Positions 7,422 to 15,516 of a DNA stretch of 64,000 nucleotides are shown here, one piece after another (the stretch's first letter is position 1; each line of letters starts with the position of its first letter). The position numbers and the translations under genes were made by a program. The notes beneath the pieces are model-generated. The model saw only the letters and a program-made list of their open reading frames with translations, searched no databases and was not told the DNA's origin. Source of the stretch: Oscillospiraceae bacterium (GTDB lineage: Bacteria > Bacillota > Clostridia > Oscillospirales > Oscillospiraceae); NCBI GenBank assembly GCA_910575265.1, contig CAJTEA010000002.1:125503-189502 (forward strand). The letters are read 5' to 3'.

Positions 7422-8366
7422 TTATTTCCCGCAGAAGTCCTTAGCGGTTTCCACGATGTGCTCCGCGGACAGGCCGAACTGCTTGAGCAGGGCGGCGGCG
7501 GGACCGGAGTGGCCGAACTCGTCGTTGACACCGACGCGGCGCACCGGGGTGGGGCACTTTTCGCTGAGCAGGGCGCACACCGCCTCGCCCAGGCCGCCGA
7601 TGACCGAGTGCTCCTCGCAGGTAATCACCCTGCCGCACTCCTGGGCGGCCTTGAGAACCAGCGCCTCGTCCAGGGGCTTGATGGTGCACAGGTTGATGAC
7701 CCGGGCGGAGATGCCAGCCTCCTTCAGGGTCCTGCCCGCCTCAATGGCCTCGTTGACCAGCAGGCCGTTGGCGATAATGGCCACGTCGGACCCGTCCTGG
7801 AGGACCTCGCCCTTGCCGATCTCGAATTTGAAGGCCGCCTCGTCATGGAATACGGGGACGGCCAGCCGGCCGAAGCGCAGATAGACAGGGCCTTTGTGCT
7901 CATAGGCGGCCCTGACGGCGGCCCTGGCCTCCACATCGTCGGAGGGGGACATGACCACCATGCCGGGGATGGAGCGCATCAGGGCAAAATCCTCACAGCA
8001 CTGGTGGGAAGCCCCGTCCTCACCCACAGAGATGCCGCCGTGGGTGGCGCCGATCTTCACATTGAGATGGGGATAGCCGATGGAGTTGCGCACCTGCTCA
8101 AAGGCCCGGCCGGCGGCGAACATGGCAAAGGAGGAGGCGAAGGGCACCAGCCCCATGGCGGCGGCTCCAGCGGCCACGGCGATCATGTTGCCCTCGGCGA
8201 TGCCGCAGTTAAAGTGCCGGTTGGGGAACACCTTCTTAAAGGCGCCGGTTTTGGTGGCGCCCGCCAAGTCGGCGTCAAACACGATCAGGTCCTCATGCTC
8301 CGCGCCCAGAGCGGCCAGGGCCGCGCCGTAGCTGTCCCGGGTGGCAATTTTTTTCACGTCCGCCAT
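7422..8366 (-). CDS. transketolase C-terminal half (split transketolase)
   Basis: The pyrimidine-binding plus C-terminal domains of transketolase as a separate 314-residue protein. It partners the N-terminal half encoded one base upstream. Visible motifs are NCGIAEGNMIAVAAGAAAMG, with the glutamate that activates the thiamine ring, FASSFAMFAAGRAFEQVRN, and GEDGASHQCCEDFALMRSIPG. Together the halves move two-carbon units between sugar phosphates in the non-oxidative pentose phosphate pathway. This makes erythrose-4-phosphate for the shikimate operon at 11.4 kb. Split transketolases are common in Clostridia and archaea. Length is normal for this half. Confidence 0.95.
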   Translation of the reverse strand: MADVKKIATRDSYGAALAALGAEHEDLIVFDADLAGATKTGAFKKVFPNRHFNCGIAEGNMIAVAAGAAAMGLVPFASSFAMFAAGRAFEQVRNSIGYPHLNVKIGATHGGISVGEDGASHQCCEDFALMRSIPGMVVMSPSDDVEARAAVRAAYEHKGPVYLRFGRLAVPVFHDEAAFKFEIGKGEVLQDGSDVAIIANGLLVNEAIEAGRTLKEAGISARVINLCTIKPLDEALVLKAAQECGRVITCEEHSVIGGLGEAVCALLSEKCPTPVRRVGVNDEFGHSGPAAALLKQFGLSAEHIVETAKDFCGK

Positions 8367-8367
8367 G

Positions 8368-9213
8368 TTACATCCCCTCCACTTCCGCCAGCTGGGCTCT
8401 CAGCTCAGCCATGGCTTTCTCATACTCCTCGTCGTTGGGGGCCTTGCCGTGCCAGCCGGCCTGGCCCTCCATGTAGCTGACACCCTTGCCCTTGGTGGTC
8501 TTCATCACGATGGCTGTGGGAACGCCTTTTGTCTCTCTCGCTTTGGCAAAGGCCGCCTCCATCCGCTCAAAGTCATGGCCGTCGATCTCCGCCACCGACC
8601 AGCCGAAGGCCCGCAGCTTGTCCACAATGGGGTAGGGACTCATCACATCGTCAATTCTGCCGTCAATTTGCAGGCCGTTGTTGTCAATCACAGCGCAGAG
8701 GTTGTCCAGCTTGTAGTGGTGGGCCAGCATGAAGGCCTCCCACACCTGGCCCTCCTGAATCTCGCCGTCGCCCAGCAGGGCGTACACCCGGCAGCCCTTT
8801 CCCTGGTGCTTAGCGGCCAGAGCCATGCCAGCGGCGGCGGAAATGCCCTGTCCCAGAGAGCCGGTGGACATGTCCACACCGGGAACGGTATTCATGTTGG
8901 GGTGGCCCTGGAGGTAGCTGTCGATGTGCCGCAGGGTGGGCAGGTCCTCCACCGGGAAAAATCCCCGGTTAGCCAGGGCGGCGTACAGCCCGGGGGCCGT
9001 GTGTCCCTTGGACAGGACAAACCGGTCCCGCTCCTCCCATTTGGGGTTCTTTGGGTCAATGTTCATCTCCTTGAAGTAGAGATAGGCGAACAGATCAGCG
9101 GCGGACAGGCTTCCGCCCGGATGCCCCGCCTTGGCCCCATGGGTGCCCTCAATGACCCCCATACGTACCTTGCAGGCCGCAGCCATCAGCTGCTTTTTTT
9201 CACTGGCTGTCAT
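8368..9213 (-). CDS. transketolase N-terminal half (split transketolase)
   Basis: The thiamine-diphosphate/Mg-binding domain as a 281-residue protein. Motifs: GHPGGSLSAADLFAYLY, RDRFVLSKGHTAPGLYAAL, GSLGQGISAAAGMALAAK, and GDGEIQEGQVWEAFMLAHHY followed by IDNNG, the ThDP motif GDG...NN. AAAGGAGAG sits upstream of the ATG. It is the first gene of a two-gene operon with the C-terminal half, whose start is one base after this stop. A TATAAT-type promoter lies about 50 bp upstream. Confidence 0.95.
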   Translation of the reverse strand: MTASEKKQLMAAACKVRMGVIEGTHGAKAGHPGGSLSAADLFAYLYFKEMNIDPKNPKWEERDRFVLSKGHTAPGLYAALANRGFFPVEDLPTLRHIDSYLQGHPNMNTVPGVDMSTGSLGQGISAAAGMALAAKHQGKGCRVYALLGDGEIQEGQVWEAFMLAHHYKLDNLCAVIDNNGLQIDGRIDDVMSPYPIVDKLRAFGWSVAEIDGHDFERMEAAFAKARETKGVPTAIVMKTTKGKGVSYMEGQAGWHGKAPNDEEYEKAMAELRAQLAEVEGM

Positions 9214-9258
9214 AACGCTCTCCTTTATGTAAAATTTTTCATCGGTTCCGCTGGCTCC

Positions 9259-9287
9259 ATTATAGTGCAGTCAGCGGAAAAATACAA
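9259..9287 (-). promoter_or_regulatory. promoter of the transketolase operon
   Basis: Minus strand TTGTAT (9282-9287), 17 bp, TATAAT (9259-9264). Confidence 0.65.
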
Positions 9288-9387
9288 GGGAAAAACGCAC
9301 AGATCCATCCCGGCCGCCCCCGCTGAAGCCGCGCGTTTCCCCGCCAAAAAATCCCCGGTATAAAATAAAATTTTTTCAAAAAAGGTA

Positions 9388-9416
9388 TTGCTTTTTTCCC
9401 TCCGGCGTGGTATCAT
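9388..9416 (+). promoter_or_regulatory. promoter of the tRNA-Pro gene
   Basis: TTGCTT (9388-9393), 17 bp, TATCAT (9411-9416), 35 bp before the tRNA 5' end. Confidence 0.6.
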
Positions 9417-9451
9417 ACATAAGCTGTCTGGTGAACAGCACTGGTTAATTC

Positions 9452-9528
9452 CCGGGTGTGGCGAAGTTTGGTATCGCGCTTGAATGGGGTTCAAGAGGCC
9501 GCTGGTTCGAATCCAGTCACTCGGACCA
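9452..9528 (+). tRNA. tRNA-Pro (anticodon GGG), CCA encoded
   Basis: A full 77-base cloverleaf. The acceptor is CCGGGTG/CACTCGG with one G-U pair and discriminator A plus CCA. The D-arm is GCGA/TCGC. The anticodon arm is CTTGA/TCAAG with loop ATGGGGT (anticodon GGG at 9486-9488). The T-arm is GCTGG/CCAGT with loop TTCGAAT. It is a lone tRNA with its own promoter and terminator. I see no integrase or attachment-site repeat beside it. Confidence 0.95.
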
Positions 9529-9533
9529 AATAT

Positions 9534-9592
9534 GCAGAACGCTTTCGGTGCCGTAGGCTTGAACGCCTACGGCACCAGGCGTTTCTGCTTTT
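9534..9592 (+). terminator. long bipartite terminator after tRNA-Pro
   Basis: Outer arms GCAGAACGC (9534-9542) and GCGTTTCTGC (9579-9588) enclose a perfect 12-bp stem, GGTGCCGTAGGC/GCCTACGGCACC, with a six-base loop. Four T follow. It isolates the tRNA from the MATE gene at 9681. Confidence 0.8.
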
Positions 9593-9680
9593 CTCAGGTT
9601 TGCTTGTCTGACAAAACGCTCTTCAACGCGCCCGGCCGGGTGTCTTGAGGGGCGTATGGTTTTGAGAGGAAGCGTATCAT

Positions 9681-11096
9681 ATGAAAAAGAATCACAGCAT
9701 TGACATGTGTAGCGGGTCGCTGGCGGACAAGATTCTGCTGTTTGCTCTGCCGCTGATGGCCTCCAGCCTGCTCCAGCTGCTGTTCAACGCGGCGGACGTG
9801 GTGGTGGTGGGCCGGTTCGCCGGCAAGGAGGCCCTGGCCGCCGTAGGGTCCAACACCTCCCTCATCAATCTGACGATCAACCTGTTCGTGGGCCTGTCGG
9901 TGGGCACCAATGTGGTGGTAGCCCGGGACCTGGGAGCGGGGCGGCACGACAACGTAAGCCGCAGCGTCCACACCGCCCTGACTCTGGCCCTGGCCAGCGG
10001 TGTGGCCATGATGGTTTTCGGCGCGGTGATGGTCCGGCAGCTGCTGGAGTGGATGTCCTCCCCCACCGATGTCATCGACCTGGCCACCGTGTACCTGCGC
10101 GTCTATTTTCTGGGCATGCCCGCCAATCTGGTGTACAACTTCGGCGCGGCCATCCTCCGGGCCCAGGGAGACACCCAGCGGTCGCTGTATTACCTTACCT
10201 TTGCCGGGGTGGTCAACGTACTGCTCAATCTGTTCTTTGTCATCGCCCTGCGTATGGACGTGACCGGCGTGGCCCTGGCCACCATCATCGCCCAGTACAT
10301 CTCCGCCGCCCTGGTGATGCGGTGCCTGACGCGGGAAACTGGCCCGCTCCATCTGAATCTGAGGCAGCTGGGGCTGCGGTGGCGGGTCGTCCGGCAAATC
10401 CTTCAGGTAGGCCTGCCCGCCGGGTTTCAGGGCATGGTGTTTTCCCTGTCCAATGTGGTGATCCAGTCTTCCCTCAACTCCTTTGACGACGCCGTGCTGG
10501 TGGCCGGCTCCGCCGCCGGCTCGAACATCGAAACATTTGTCTATGTCTCTATGAATGCCTTTCATCAGGCCGCTATCACCTTTGTGGGGCAAAACTACGG
10601 CTCCGGTCAGTGCGGCCGCGTGGACAAGGTAGCCCGCCAGTGCGTGGGCTTCGCGACCCTGTTCGGCATTGCCTTTGGCAATCTGGCCTATCTCTTCGGC
10701 CGGCAGCTGGCCGGCATCTACGCCCCGGGAGAGCCCGAGGTGATTGAACAGGCCCTGGCGCGGATGATGTTTATCTGCTGCCCCTACTTTATCTGCGGCA
10801 TTATGGACGCTCTGGTAGGCGTGCTGCGGGGACTGGGCAGCTCAGTAATCCCCATGATTACCTCCATCGTAGGCGCCTGCGGCCTGCGGCTGCTGTGGGT
10901 AGCGGTAATCTTCCCCGTCTATCACACGCCCTCCTCCCTGTATCTGTCCTACCCCGTCTCCTGGTCCATCACCGCGCTGTTTCATCTTCTGTTCCTGCTG
11001 GTGGTGGTCCGCCCAAGGGCCTTCGCCAAAGCGCGGAGCAACGGCCCCGCCTATCTGTCCACCGAGGGCCGGCACCCGGAACCGACAAAAAAGTGA
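9681..11096 (+). CDS. second MATE family exporter
   Basis: A 471-residue, 12-segment membrane protein opening with CSGSLADKILLFALPLMASS and LLQLLFNAADVVVVGRFAGK, the MATE signature. The AGGNAG-like ribosome site GAGAGGAAG precedes ATG 9681. It is only moderately similar to the MATE at 1573 and is not a recent tandem copy. The substrate is unknown. No regulator is adjacent; it lies between tRNA-Pro and the aromatic amino acid operon and ends about 100 bp before the latter's leader. Confidence 0.92.
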   Translation: MKKNHSIDMCSGSLADKILLFALPLMASSLLQLLFNAADVVVVGRFAGKEALAAVGSNTSLINLTINLFVGLSVGTNVVVARDLGAGRHDNVSRSVHTALTLALASGVAMMVFGAVMVRQLLEWMSSPTDVIDLATVYLRVYFLGMPANLVYNFGAAILRAQGDTQRSLYYLTFAGVVNVLLNLFFVIALRMDVTGVALATIIAQYISAALVMRCLTRETGPLHLNLRQLGLRWRVVRQILQVGLPAGFQGMVFSLSNVVIQSSLNSFDDAVLVAGSAAGSNIETFVYVSMNAFHQAAITFVGQNYGSGQCGRVDKVARQCVGFATLFGIAFGNLAYLFGRQLAGIYAPGEPEVIEQALARMMFICCPYFICGIMDALVGVLRGLGSSVIPMITSIVGACGLRLLWVAVIFPVYHTPSSLYLSYPVSWSITALFHLLFLLVVVRPRAFAKARSNGPAYLSTEGRHPEPTKK

Positions 11097-11128
11097 GAAA
11101 AAATTGATATAATTTTATATAATCTGAC

Positions 11129-11159
11129 CATTCACTTTTCTCCGGTGAAGTGGTATCCT
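11129..11159 (+). promoter_or_regulatory. promoter and inverted repeat ahead of the aromatic operon leader
   Basis: TTCACT (11131-11136), 17 bp, TATCCT (11154-11159) lies 35 bp before the leader peptide. CCATTCAC and GTGAAGTGG form an imperfect inverted repeat inside it. TATAAT-like strings also lie upstream at 11108-11123, so the exact promoter is uncertain. Confidence 0.4.
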
Positions 11160-11193
11160 GTGTATAGTCTTTGAGGAAACGAGGAATCAGGCC

Positions 11194-11298
11194 ATGACCA
11201 GCACCAACCGCGGCCTCAGCTTTGAATACCGCTATTTTAGCTTTACCTACTTTGTGGGCAAGGCTTATTTCGGTTTGGCTGAATGTGCGGAGAGGTAG
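11194..11298 (+). CDS. Phe/Tyr-rich leader peptide, 34 aa (attenuator)
   Basis: ATG at 11194 with GAGGA eight bases upstream; TAG at 11296-11298. The peptide begins MTSTNRGLS, continues FEYRYFSFTYFVGKAYFG, and ends LAECAER. Five Phe and four Tyr fall within residues 10-26. A protein coding for little but Phe and Tyr, directly ahead of a terminator and the operon that makes Phe and Tyr, has the logic of pheL/pheA-type attenuation. When charged tRNA-Phe or tRNA-Tyr is scarce the ribosome stalls, changing the downstream RNA fold. Too short for most gene callers. Confidence 0.85.
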   Translation: MTSTNRGLSFEYRYFSFTYFVGKAYFGLAECAER

Positions 11299-11300
11299 AC

Positions 11301-11319
11301 CTGGTTTTCTCAAAACCAG
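11301..11319 (+). promoter_or_regulatory. leader hairpin just after the leader stop codon
   Basis: CTGGTTTT-CTC-AAAACCAG, a perfect 8-bp stem starting two bases after the leader peptide stop. A ribosome finishing the leader would cover its left arm. It can also compete with the terminator base: GGTTT can pair with AAACC at 11331-11335. Confidence 0.6.
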
Positions 11320-11330
11320 TTCGCGTGACG

Positions 11331-11360
11331 AAACCGCGGCCGGACCGGCCGCGGTTTTTT
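11331..11360 (+). terminator. attenuator terminator of the aromatic amino acid operon
   Basis: AAACCGCGGCCGG pairs with CCGGCCGCGGTTT around a central A, followed by a T run. The 10-mer AACCGCGGCC in its left arm is repeated in leader codons 5-8 (11206-11215). CGGTTT at 11271-11276 is complementary to its base AAACCG. Mutually exclusive folds are therefore possible. Placed between leader peptide and aroF. Confidence 0.88.
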
Positions 11361-11391
11361 GCATGCGTTTTATGTTTAGGAGGAGACTGTT

Positions 11392-12411
11392 ATGATCGTT
11401 ATATTAAAGCGCGACCACAACCCGGAGCAGCTGGAGAGTCTGGTCAACTGGCTCCAGGAGAAGGGGATCGCCATCCACACCAGCATTGGCGAGGCCAACA
11501 CCATCCTGGGCCTGGTGGGCGACACCTCCAAGCTGGACATCGACCTGATCGCCGCTCTGGACATCGTGGAGGATGTGAAGCGGGTCCAGGAGCCTTATAA
11601 GAACGCCAACCGGAAGTTCCACCCCGAGGATACGGTGATTCCGGTGCGGGACACCTGGATCGGCGGCGGGAGCCTGACCATCATGGCCGGCCCCTGCTCG
11701 GTGGAGAGCGAGGAACAGGTGGTGGCCATCGCCAGGGCGGTGAAGGCCAGCGGCGCCACCATGCTCCGGGGAGGCGCCTTCAAGCCCCGTACCTCCCCTT
11801 ACGCCTTCCAGGGCCTGGGGGAAACCGGCCTGGAGTATCTCAAGGCCGCCCGGGCGGAAACCGGCCTGCCCATTGTCACCGAGCTGATGGACATCACCCA
11901 GCTGCCCCTGTTCAAGGATGTGGACGTCATTCAGATCGGCGCCCGAAACATGCAGAACTTCGATCTGCTCAAGGCGGTGGGCCATCAGGATAAGCCCGTG
12001 ATGATCAAGCGGGGCATGTCCGCCACCTATGAGGAGTGGCTGATGAGCGCCGAATACGTCATGGCGGGGGGCAACGAGAACGTGATTCTCTGTGAGCGGG
12101 GCATCCGCACCTTTGAGAGCTACACCCGCAACACCCTGGATCTGGCGGCCATCCCCGTTCTGCGCAAGCTGACCCATCTGCCCATCATCGTGGACCCCAG
12201 CCACGCCACTGGAAAATACTGGCTGGTAGAGCCGCTGGCCATGGCCGCGGTGGCCGCGGGGGCGGACGGCCTACAAATCGAGGTCCACAACGACCCGGAG
12301 CATGCCCTGTGCGACGGCCCCCAGTCGCTGAAGCCGGACACCTTTGACCCTCTGGCGCGTAAGCTGCTGTCGCTCCACTCTGTGGTCAGCGGGCTGGAGG
12401 GGCAGGCATGA
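11392..12411 (+). CDS. aroF: DAHP synthase (3-deoxy-7-phosphoheptulonate synthase)
   Basis: First step of the shikimate pathway: erythrose-4-phosphate plus PEP to DAHP. The 339-residue type I-beta enzyme has a short ferredoxin-like N-terminal regulatory domain (residues 1-70) and a catalytic barrel with [43 protein letters not shown], and DPSHATGK near the end. AGGAGGA precedes the ATG. It is the first gene of an eight-gene operon behind the Phe/Tyr leader and terminator. tyrA overlaps its stop by four bases. Confidence 0.97.
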   Translation: MIVILKRDHNPEQLESLVNWLQEKGIAIHTSIGEANTILGLVGDTSKLDIDLIAALDIVEDVKRVQEPYKNANRKFHPEDTVIPVRDTWIGGGSLTIMAGPCSVESEEQVVAIARAVKASGATMLRGGAFKPRTSPYAFQGLGETGLEYLKAARAETGLPIVTELMDITQLPLFKDVDVIQIGARNMQNFDLLKAVGHQDKPVMIKRGMSATYEEWLMSAEYVMAGGNENVILCERGIRTFESYTRNTLDLAAIPVLRKLTHLPIIVDPSHATGKYWLVEPLAMAAVAAGADGLQIEVHNDPEHALCDGPQSLKPDTFDPLARKLLSLHSVVSGLEGQA

Positions 12412-13244
12412 GGGTAGGAATTGTGGGCCTGGGCCTGATGGGGGGCTCTATGGCCAAGAGTGTGAAAACCCGGACCAGCCACACCGTCTATGGCATCGAC
12501 CTGGACCAGGAGACCATGATGCTGGCCCGGCTGTGCGGCGCTATTGATGGTCCTCTGGACGAGACGACCCTGCCCCAGTGTGATCTGGTCCTGGTGGCCA
12601 TCCGCCCCCAGGCGGCGGTGGACTGGACGCGGGCTCACGGGGCGCAGATCGGCAAGTCCGCCATTCTGGTGGACCTGTGCGGCGTCAAACGGGTGGTGGT
12701 GGAGCAGATCGCCCCCATCGCGGAAGAGCACGGCTTCGCCTATATCGGCGGCCACCCCATGGCCGGCCGGGAGCGGGGCGGCTTTACCTCCTCCTCCGAC
12801 GACCTGTATGTGGGGGCCTCCATGATCCTCACCCCGGACAAACGGACGGATATGAAGCTGCTGGAGACCTTGCAGAGCTTTTTCCTGGACGTGGGCTTCG
12901 CCAAGCTCACCTTCTCCCAGCCGGAGGAGCACGACCGGATTATCGCCTTCACCTCCCAGCTGGCCCACATTGTATCCAGCGCCTACGTCAAGTCGCCGGA
13001 GGCCCAGCGCCGCCGGGGCTTCTCCGCCGGGAGCTTCCGGGATATGACCCGGGTGGCCCGGCTGGACGAGGACATGTGGACCGAGCTGTTTCTGGACGAC
13101 GCCGACTATCTGACCAAAGAGCTGGGTATTCTCATCGGCCACCTGGAGGACTACCGGAAGGCCCTGGAGGCCAAAGACGCCCAGCGGCTCCACGCCCTGC
13201 TGAAGGAGGGCCGGGAGCTGAAAGCCACCGCCGGCGGCAACTGA
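12408..13244 (+). CDS. tyrA: prephenate dehydrogenase
   Basis: Converts prephenate to 4-hydroxyphenylpyruvate, the tyrosine branch. The 278-residue protein has the N-terminal NAD-binding [16 protein letters not shown], then [12 protein letters not shown] (active-site histidine region), and [18 protein letters not shown]. There is no C-terminal ACT domain, so feedback by tyrosine would have to act elsewhere. Translationally coupled to aroF through an ATGA overlap; aroB begins 18 bp after its stop. Confidence 0.95.
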   Translation: MRVGIVGLGLMGGSMAKSVKTRTSHTVYGIDLDQETMMLARLCGAIDGPLDETTLPQCDLVLVAIRPQAAVDWTRAHGAQIGKSAILVDLCGVKRVVVEQIAPIAEEHGFAYIGGHPMAGRERGGFTSSSDDLYVGASMILTPDKRTDMKLLETLQSFFLDVGFAKLTFSQPEEHDRIIAFTSQLAHIVSSAYVKSPEAQRRRGFSAGSFRDMTRVARLDEDMWTELFLDDADYLTKELGILIGHLEDYRKALEAKDAQRLHALLKEGRELKATAGGN

Positions 13245-13262
13245 ATGTTAGGAGCGATGATT

Positions 13263-14345
13263 ATGTCTGACACCATCCGGACCATCCGGGTTCACACCGA
13301 CCCGGAGTACACCGTGACCATCGGCCCCGGCCTGCTGCGGGAGTGCGGTTCCCGCCTGAGCGAGGTCCTGAGCCCCTGCCATATCGCGGTGGTCACCGAC
13401 AGCACCGTGGCCCCCCTGTATCTGGAAACGGTGAAGAGCTCCCTGCTGGAGGCGGGGAACCAGGTCAGCACCTATGTCTTCCCCGCCGGGGAAGGGAGCA
13501 AAAATTTCGATACCCTGTCCCAAATCCTGGAGTTTCTGGCCGAAGAACACCTGACCCGCGCCGACTGCGTCGCCGCCCTGGGCGGCGGCGTCACCGGGGA
13601 TATGGCGGGACTGGCCGCCGCCCTCTATCTGCGGGGGGTGAAGTACGTCCAGCTGCCTACCACTTTGCTGTCCGCTGTGGACTCCTCCGTGGGGGGCAAA
13701 ACGGCCATCGACCTGAAGGCGGGCAAAAACCTGGCCGGGGCTTTCATGCAGCCCGCCGCCGTTTTGTGCGACACCGACTGTCTGAGCACCTTACCTCCAG
13801 AGGTCTTTGCTGACGGAGCGGCGGAGGCGCTGAAAACGGGAGTTCTGTGTGACGAGACGCTGTTTTCCAGCATGGAGCACGGACTGGCCGCGTCTAGGCT
13901 GGAGGAAATCATCGCCCGGTGCGTATCCTATAAAGCCGGCGTGGTAGAGCGGGACGAGAAGGAGCAGGGAGAGCGCAAGTTGCTTAACCTGGGCCACACC
14001 GTGGGCCACGCCATTGAGAAGTGCAGCGGCTTCACCATCCCCCACGGCCACGCCGTGGCGGCGGGGCTGGCAATCATGACCCGCGCGGCGGAAAACCTGG
14101 GGTGGATGACAGGCGAGTCCAAGCGGGCCATTGAAGCGGAGCGCATTGAGAGCGCCGTGGAGACGCTGGGGCTGCCCTCTTCCACGGAATTCTCCCCCGA
14201 GGCTCTGGCCCAGGCCGCCCTATCCGACAAGAAGCGAGCGGGGAGCTCTATCACCATCGTTGTGCCCAGCAAGATCGGCCGCTGTGAACTGAAAACCATC
14301 CCTGTAACCGAGCTGCGCTCTGTGATCGAAGCGGGGTGGCGCTGA
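13263..14345 (+). CDS. aroB: 3-dehydroquinate synthase
   Basis: Cyclises DAHP to 3-dehydroquinate using NAD+ and a divalent metal. The 360-residue protein has ALGGGVTGDMAGLAAALYLR and QLPTTLLSAVDSSVGGKTAI, and the metal ligands in LGHTVGHAIE and PHGHAVAAG. I chose ATG 13263: TTAGGAG lies eight bases before it, whereas ATG 13257 is too close and ATG 13245 precedes the site. aroA starts two bases after the stop. Confidence 0.96.
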   Translation: MSDTIRTIRVHTDPEYTVTIGPGLLRECGSRLSEVLSPCHIAVVTDSTVAPLYLETVKSSLLEAGNQVSTYVFPAGEGSKNFDTLSQILEFLAEEHLTRADCVAALGGGVTGDMAGLAAALYLRGVKYVQLPTTLLSAVDSSVGGKTAIDLKAGKNLAGAFMQPAAVLCDTDCLSTLPPEVFADGAAEALKTGVLCDETLFSSMEHGLAASRLEEIIARCVSYKAGVVERDEKEQGERKLLNLGHTVGHAIEKCSGFTIPHGHAVAAGLAIMTRAAENLGWMTGESKRAIEAERIESAVETLGLPSSTEFSPEALAQAALSDKKRAGSSITIVVPSKIGRCELKTIPVTELRSVIEAGWR

Positions 14346-14346
14346 A

Positions 14347-15516
14347 ATGAACCTTCGCGTCACCCCCGGCCCCCTGGAGGGGGCCGTCACCCCGCCCCCC
14401 AGCAAGTCCATGGCCCACCGGGCCATTCTGGCCCAGCTCCTGGCGGGAGGAGGAACCGTCTCCAACCTGGCCATGTCCCAGGATATTGAGGCCACCCAGC
14501 GCTGTACCGCCGCCTTGAGCGCGGAGGGAACAGACTTACCCCTGCTGGACTGCGGCGAGTCCGGTTCTACGCTGCGGTTTCTGATTCCTGTCGCGTTGGT
14601 CCTTCGAGGCGGAGGACGCTTCACCGGGCGGGGACGCCTGATGGAGCGCCCGCAAAAGCCCTACTTTGACCTGTTTGACGAAAAAGGCATTTTCTACGAA
14701 CAGAAGGACGGTGTCCTCACGGTCAAAGGCGAGCTGGCGCCGGGGGAGTACCGCCTGCCCGGCAACGTGTCCAGCCAGTTTGTCACCGGACTGCTCTACG
14801 CCCTGCCCCTGCTGGACGGGGACAGCGGGATTGTGCTGACCTCCCCGCTGGAATCCAAACGCTATGTGGACATGACGCTGGAAACGCTGAACCAGTTTGG
14901 CGTGACGGTTGAGAATCAGCACTGTTACAAGCGGTTCCGCATTCCCGGAGGCCAGCGTTTTCAGGCCAGGGACATCACTATCGAGGCCGACTGGTCCCAG
15001 GCGGCGTTCTGGATGGCGGCTAAGTTTTTGGGGAACGATTTGGTCACGGAGGGCCTGAACCATGACTCCGTACAGGGGGACAGAAGCATTGATAAGCTGT
15101 TTGTCCTGCTGGGGCGTCCCCAGGACTACAGCCTGAACGTATCCGGTATCCCTGATCTGGTGCCTCCGCTGGCGCTGATGGCGGCGGTCCGCTCCGGGAC
15201 TGTTCAGCTGACCAACGCCGCCCGCCTGCGCATGAAGGAGAGCGACCGGCTGTCCTCGGTCACCCAGGCGCTCAACGCCCTGGGGGCCGACGTGGAGGAG
15301 GGCCCGGACTTCCTCAATATCACGGGTCGGGACGGTCTGGAGGGCGGCGCCGCGGTGGACTGCCGCAACGACCACCGGATTGCCATGATGGCCGCCATTG
15401 CCGCCACCCGGTGTGAAAAACCGGTTACCCTGATCGGGGCGGAGTGTGTGAACAAATCTTACCCCGCGTTCTGGGACGAATATAGACGGTTGGGAGGGGA
15501 ATTTGATGTCCTCTGA
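14347..15516 (+). CDS. aroA: EPSP synthase (3-phosphoshikimate 1-carboxyvinyltransferase)
   Basis: Joins shikimate-3-phosphate and PEP. The 389-residue protein is shorter than the usual ~430 but all landmarks are present: PPPSKSMAHRAILAQLLA, LDCGESGSTLRFLIPVA, GRGRLMERP, RLRMKESDRLSSV and DCRNDHRIAMM. The loop after GESGSTLRF has GGG and GRGRLMERP rather than the class I glyphosate-sensitive pattern, so its herbicide class is uncertain. Its stop lies 11 bases inside aroC. Confidence 0.95.
   Translation: MNLRVTPGPLEGAVTPPPSKSMAHRAILAQLLAGGGTVSNLAMSQDIEATQRCTAALSAEGTDLPLLDCGESGSTLRFLIPVALVLRGGGRFTGRGRLMERPQKPYFDLFDEKGIFYEQKDGVLTVKGELAPGEYRLPGNVSSQFVTGLLYALPLLDGDSGIVLTSPLESKRYVDMTLETLNQFGVTVENQHCYKRFRIPGGQRFQARDITIEADWSQAAFWMAAKFLGNDLVTEGLNHDSVQGDRSIDKLFVLLGRPQDYSLNVSGIPDLVPPLALMAAVRSGTVQLTNAARLRMKESDRLSSVTQALNALGADVEEGPDFLNITGRDGLEGGAAVDCRNDHRIAMMAAIAATRCEKPVTLIGAECVNKSYPAFWDEYRRLGGEFDVL

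Noticed and set aside
9452-9592. tRNA-Pro as a possible integration site of a mobile element
   Set aside because: No integrase, no partial tRNA repeat and no change in gene content nearby; the hairpin after it is a terminator.
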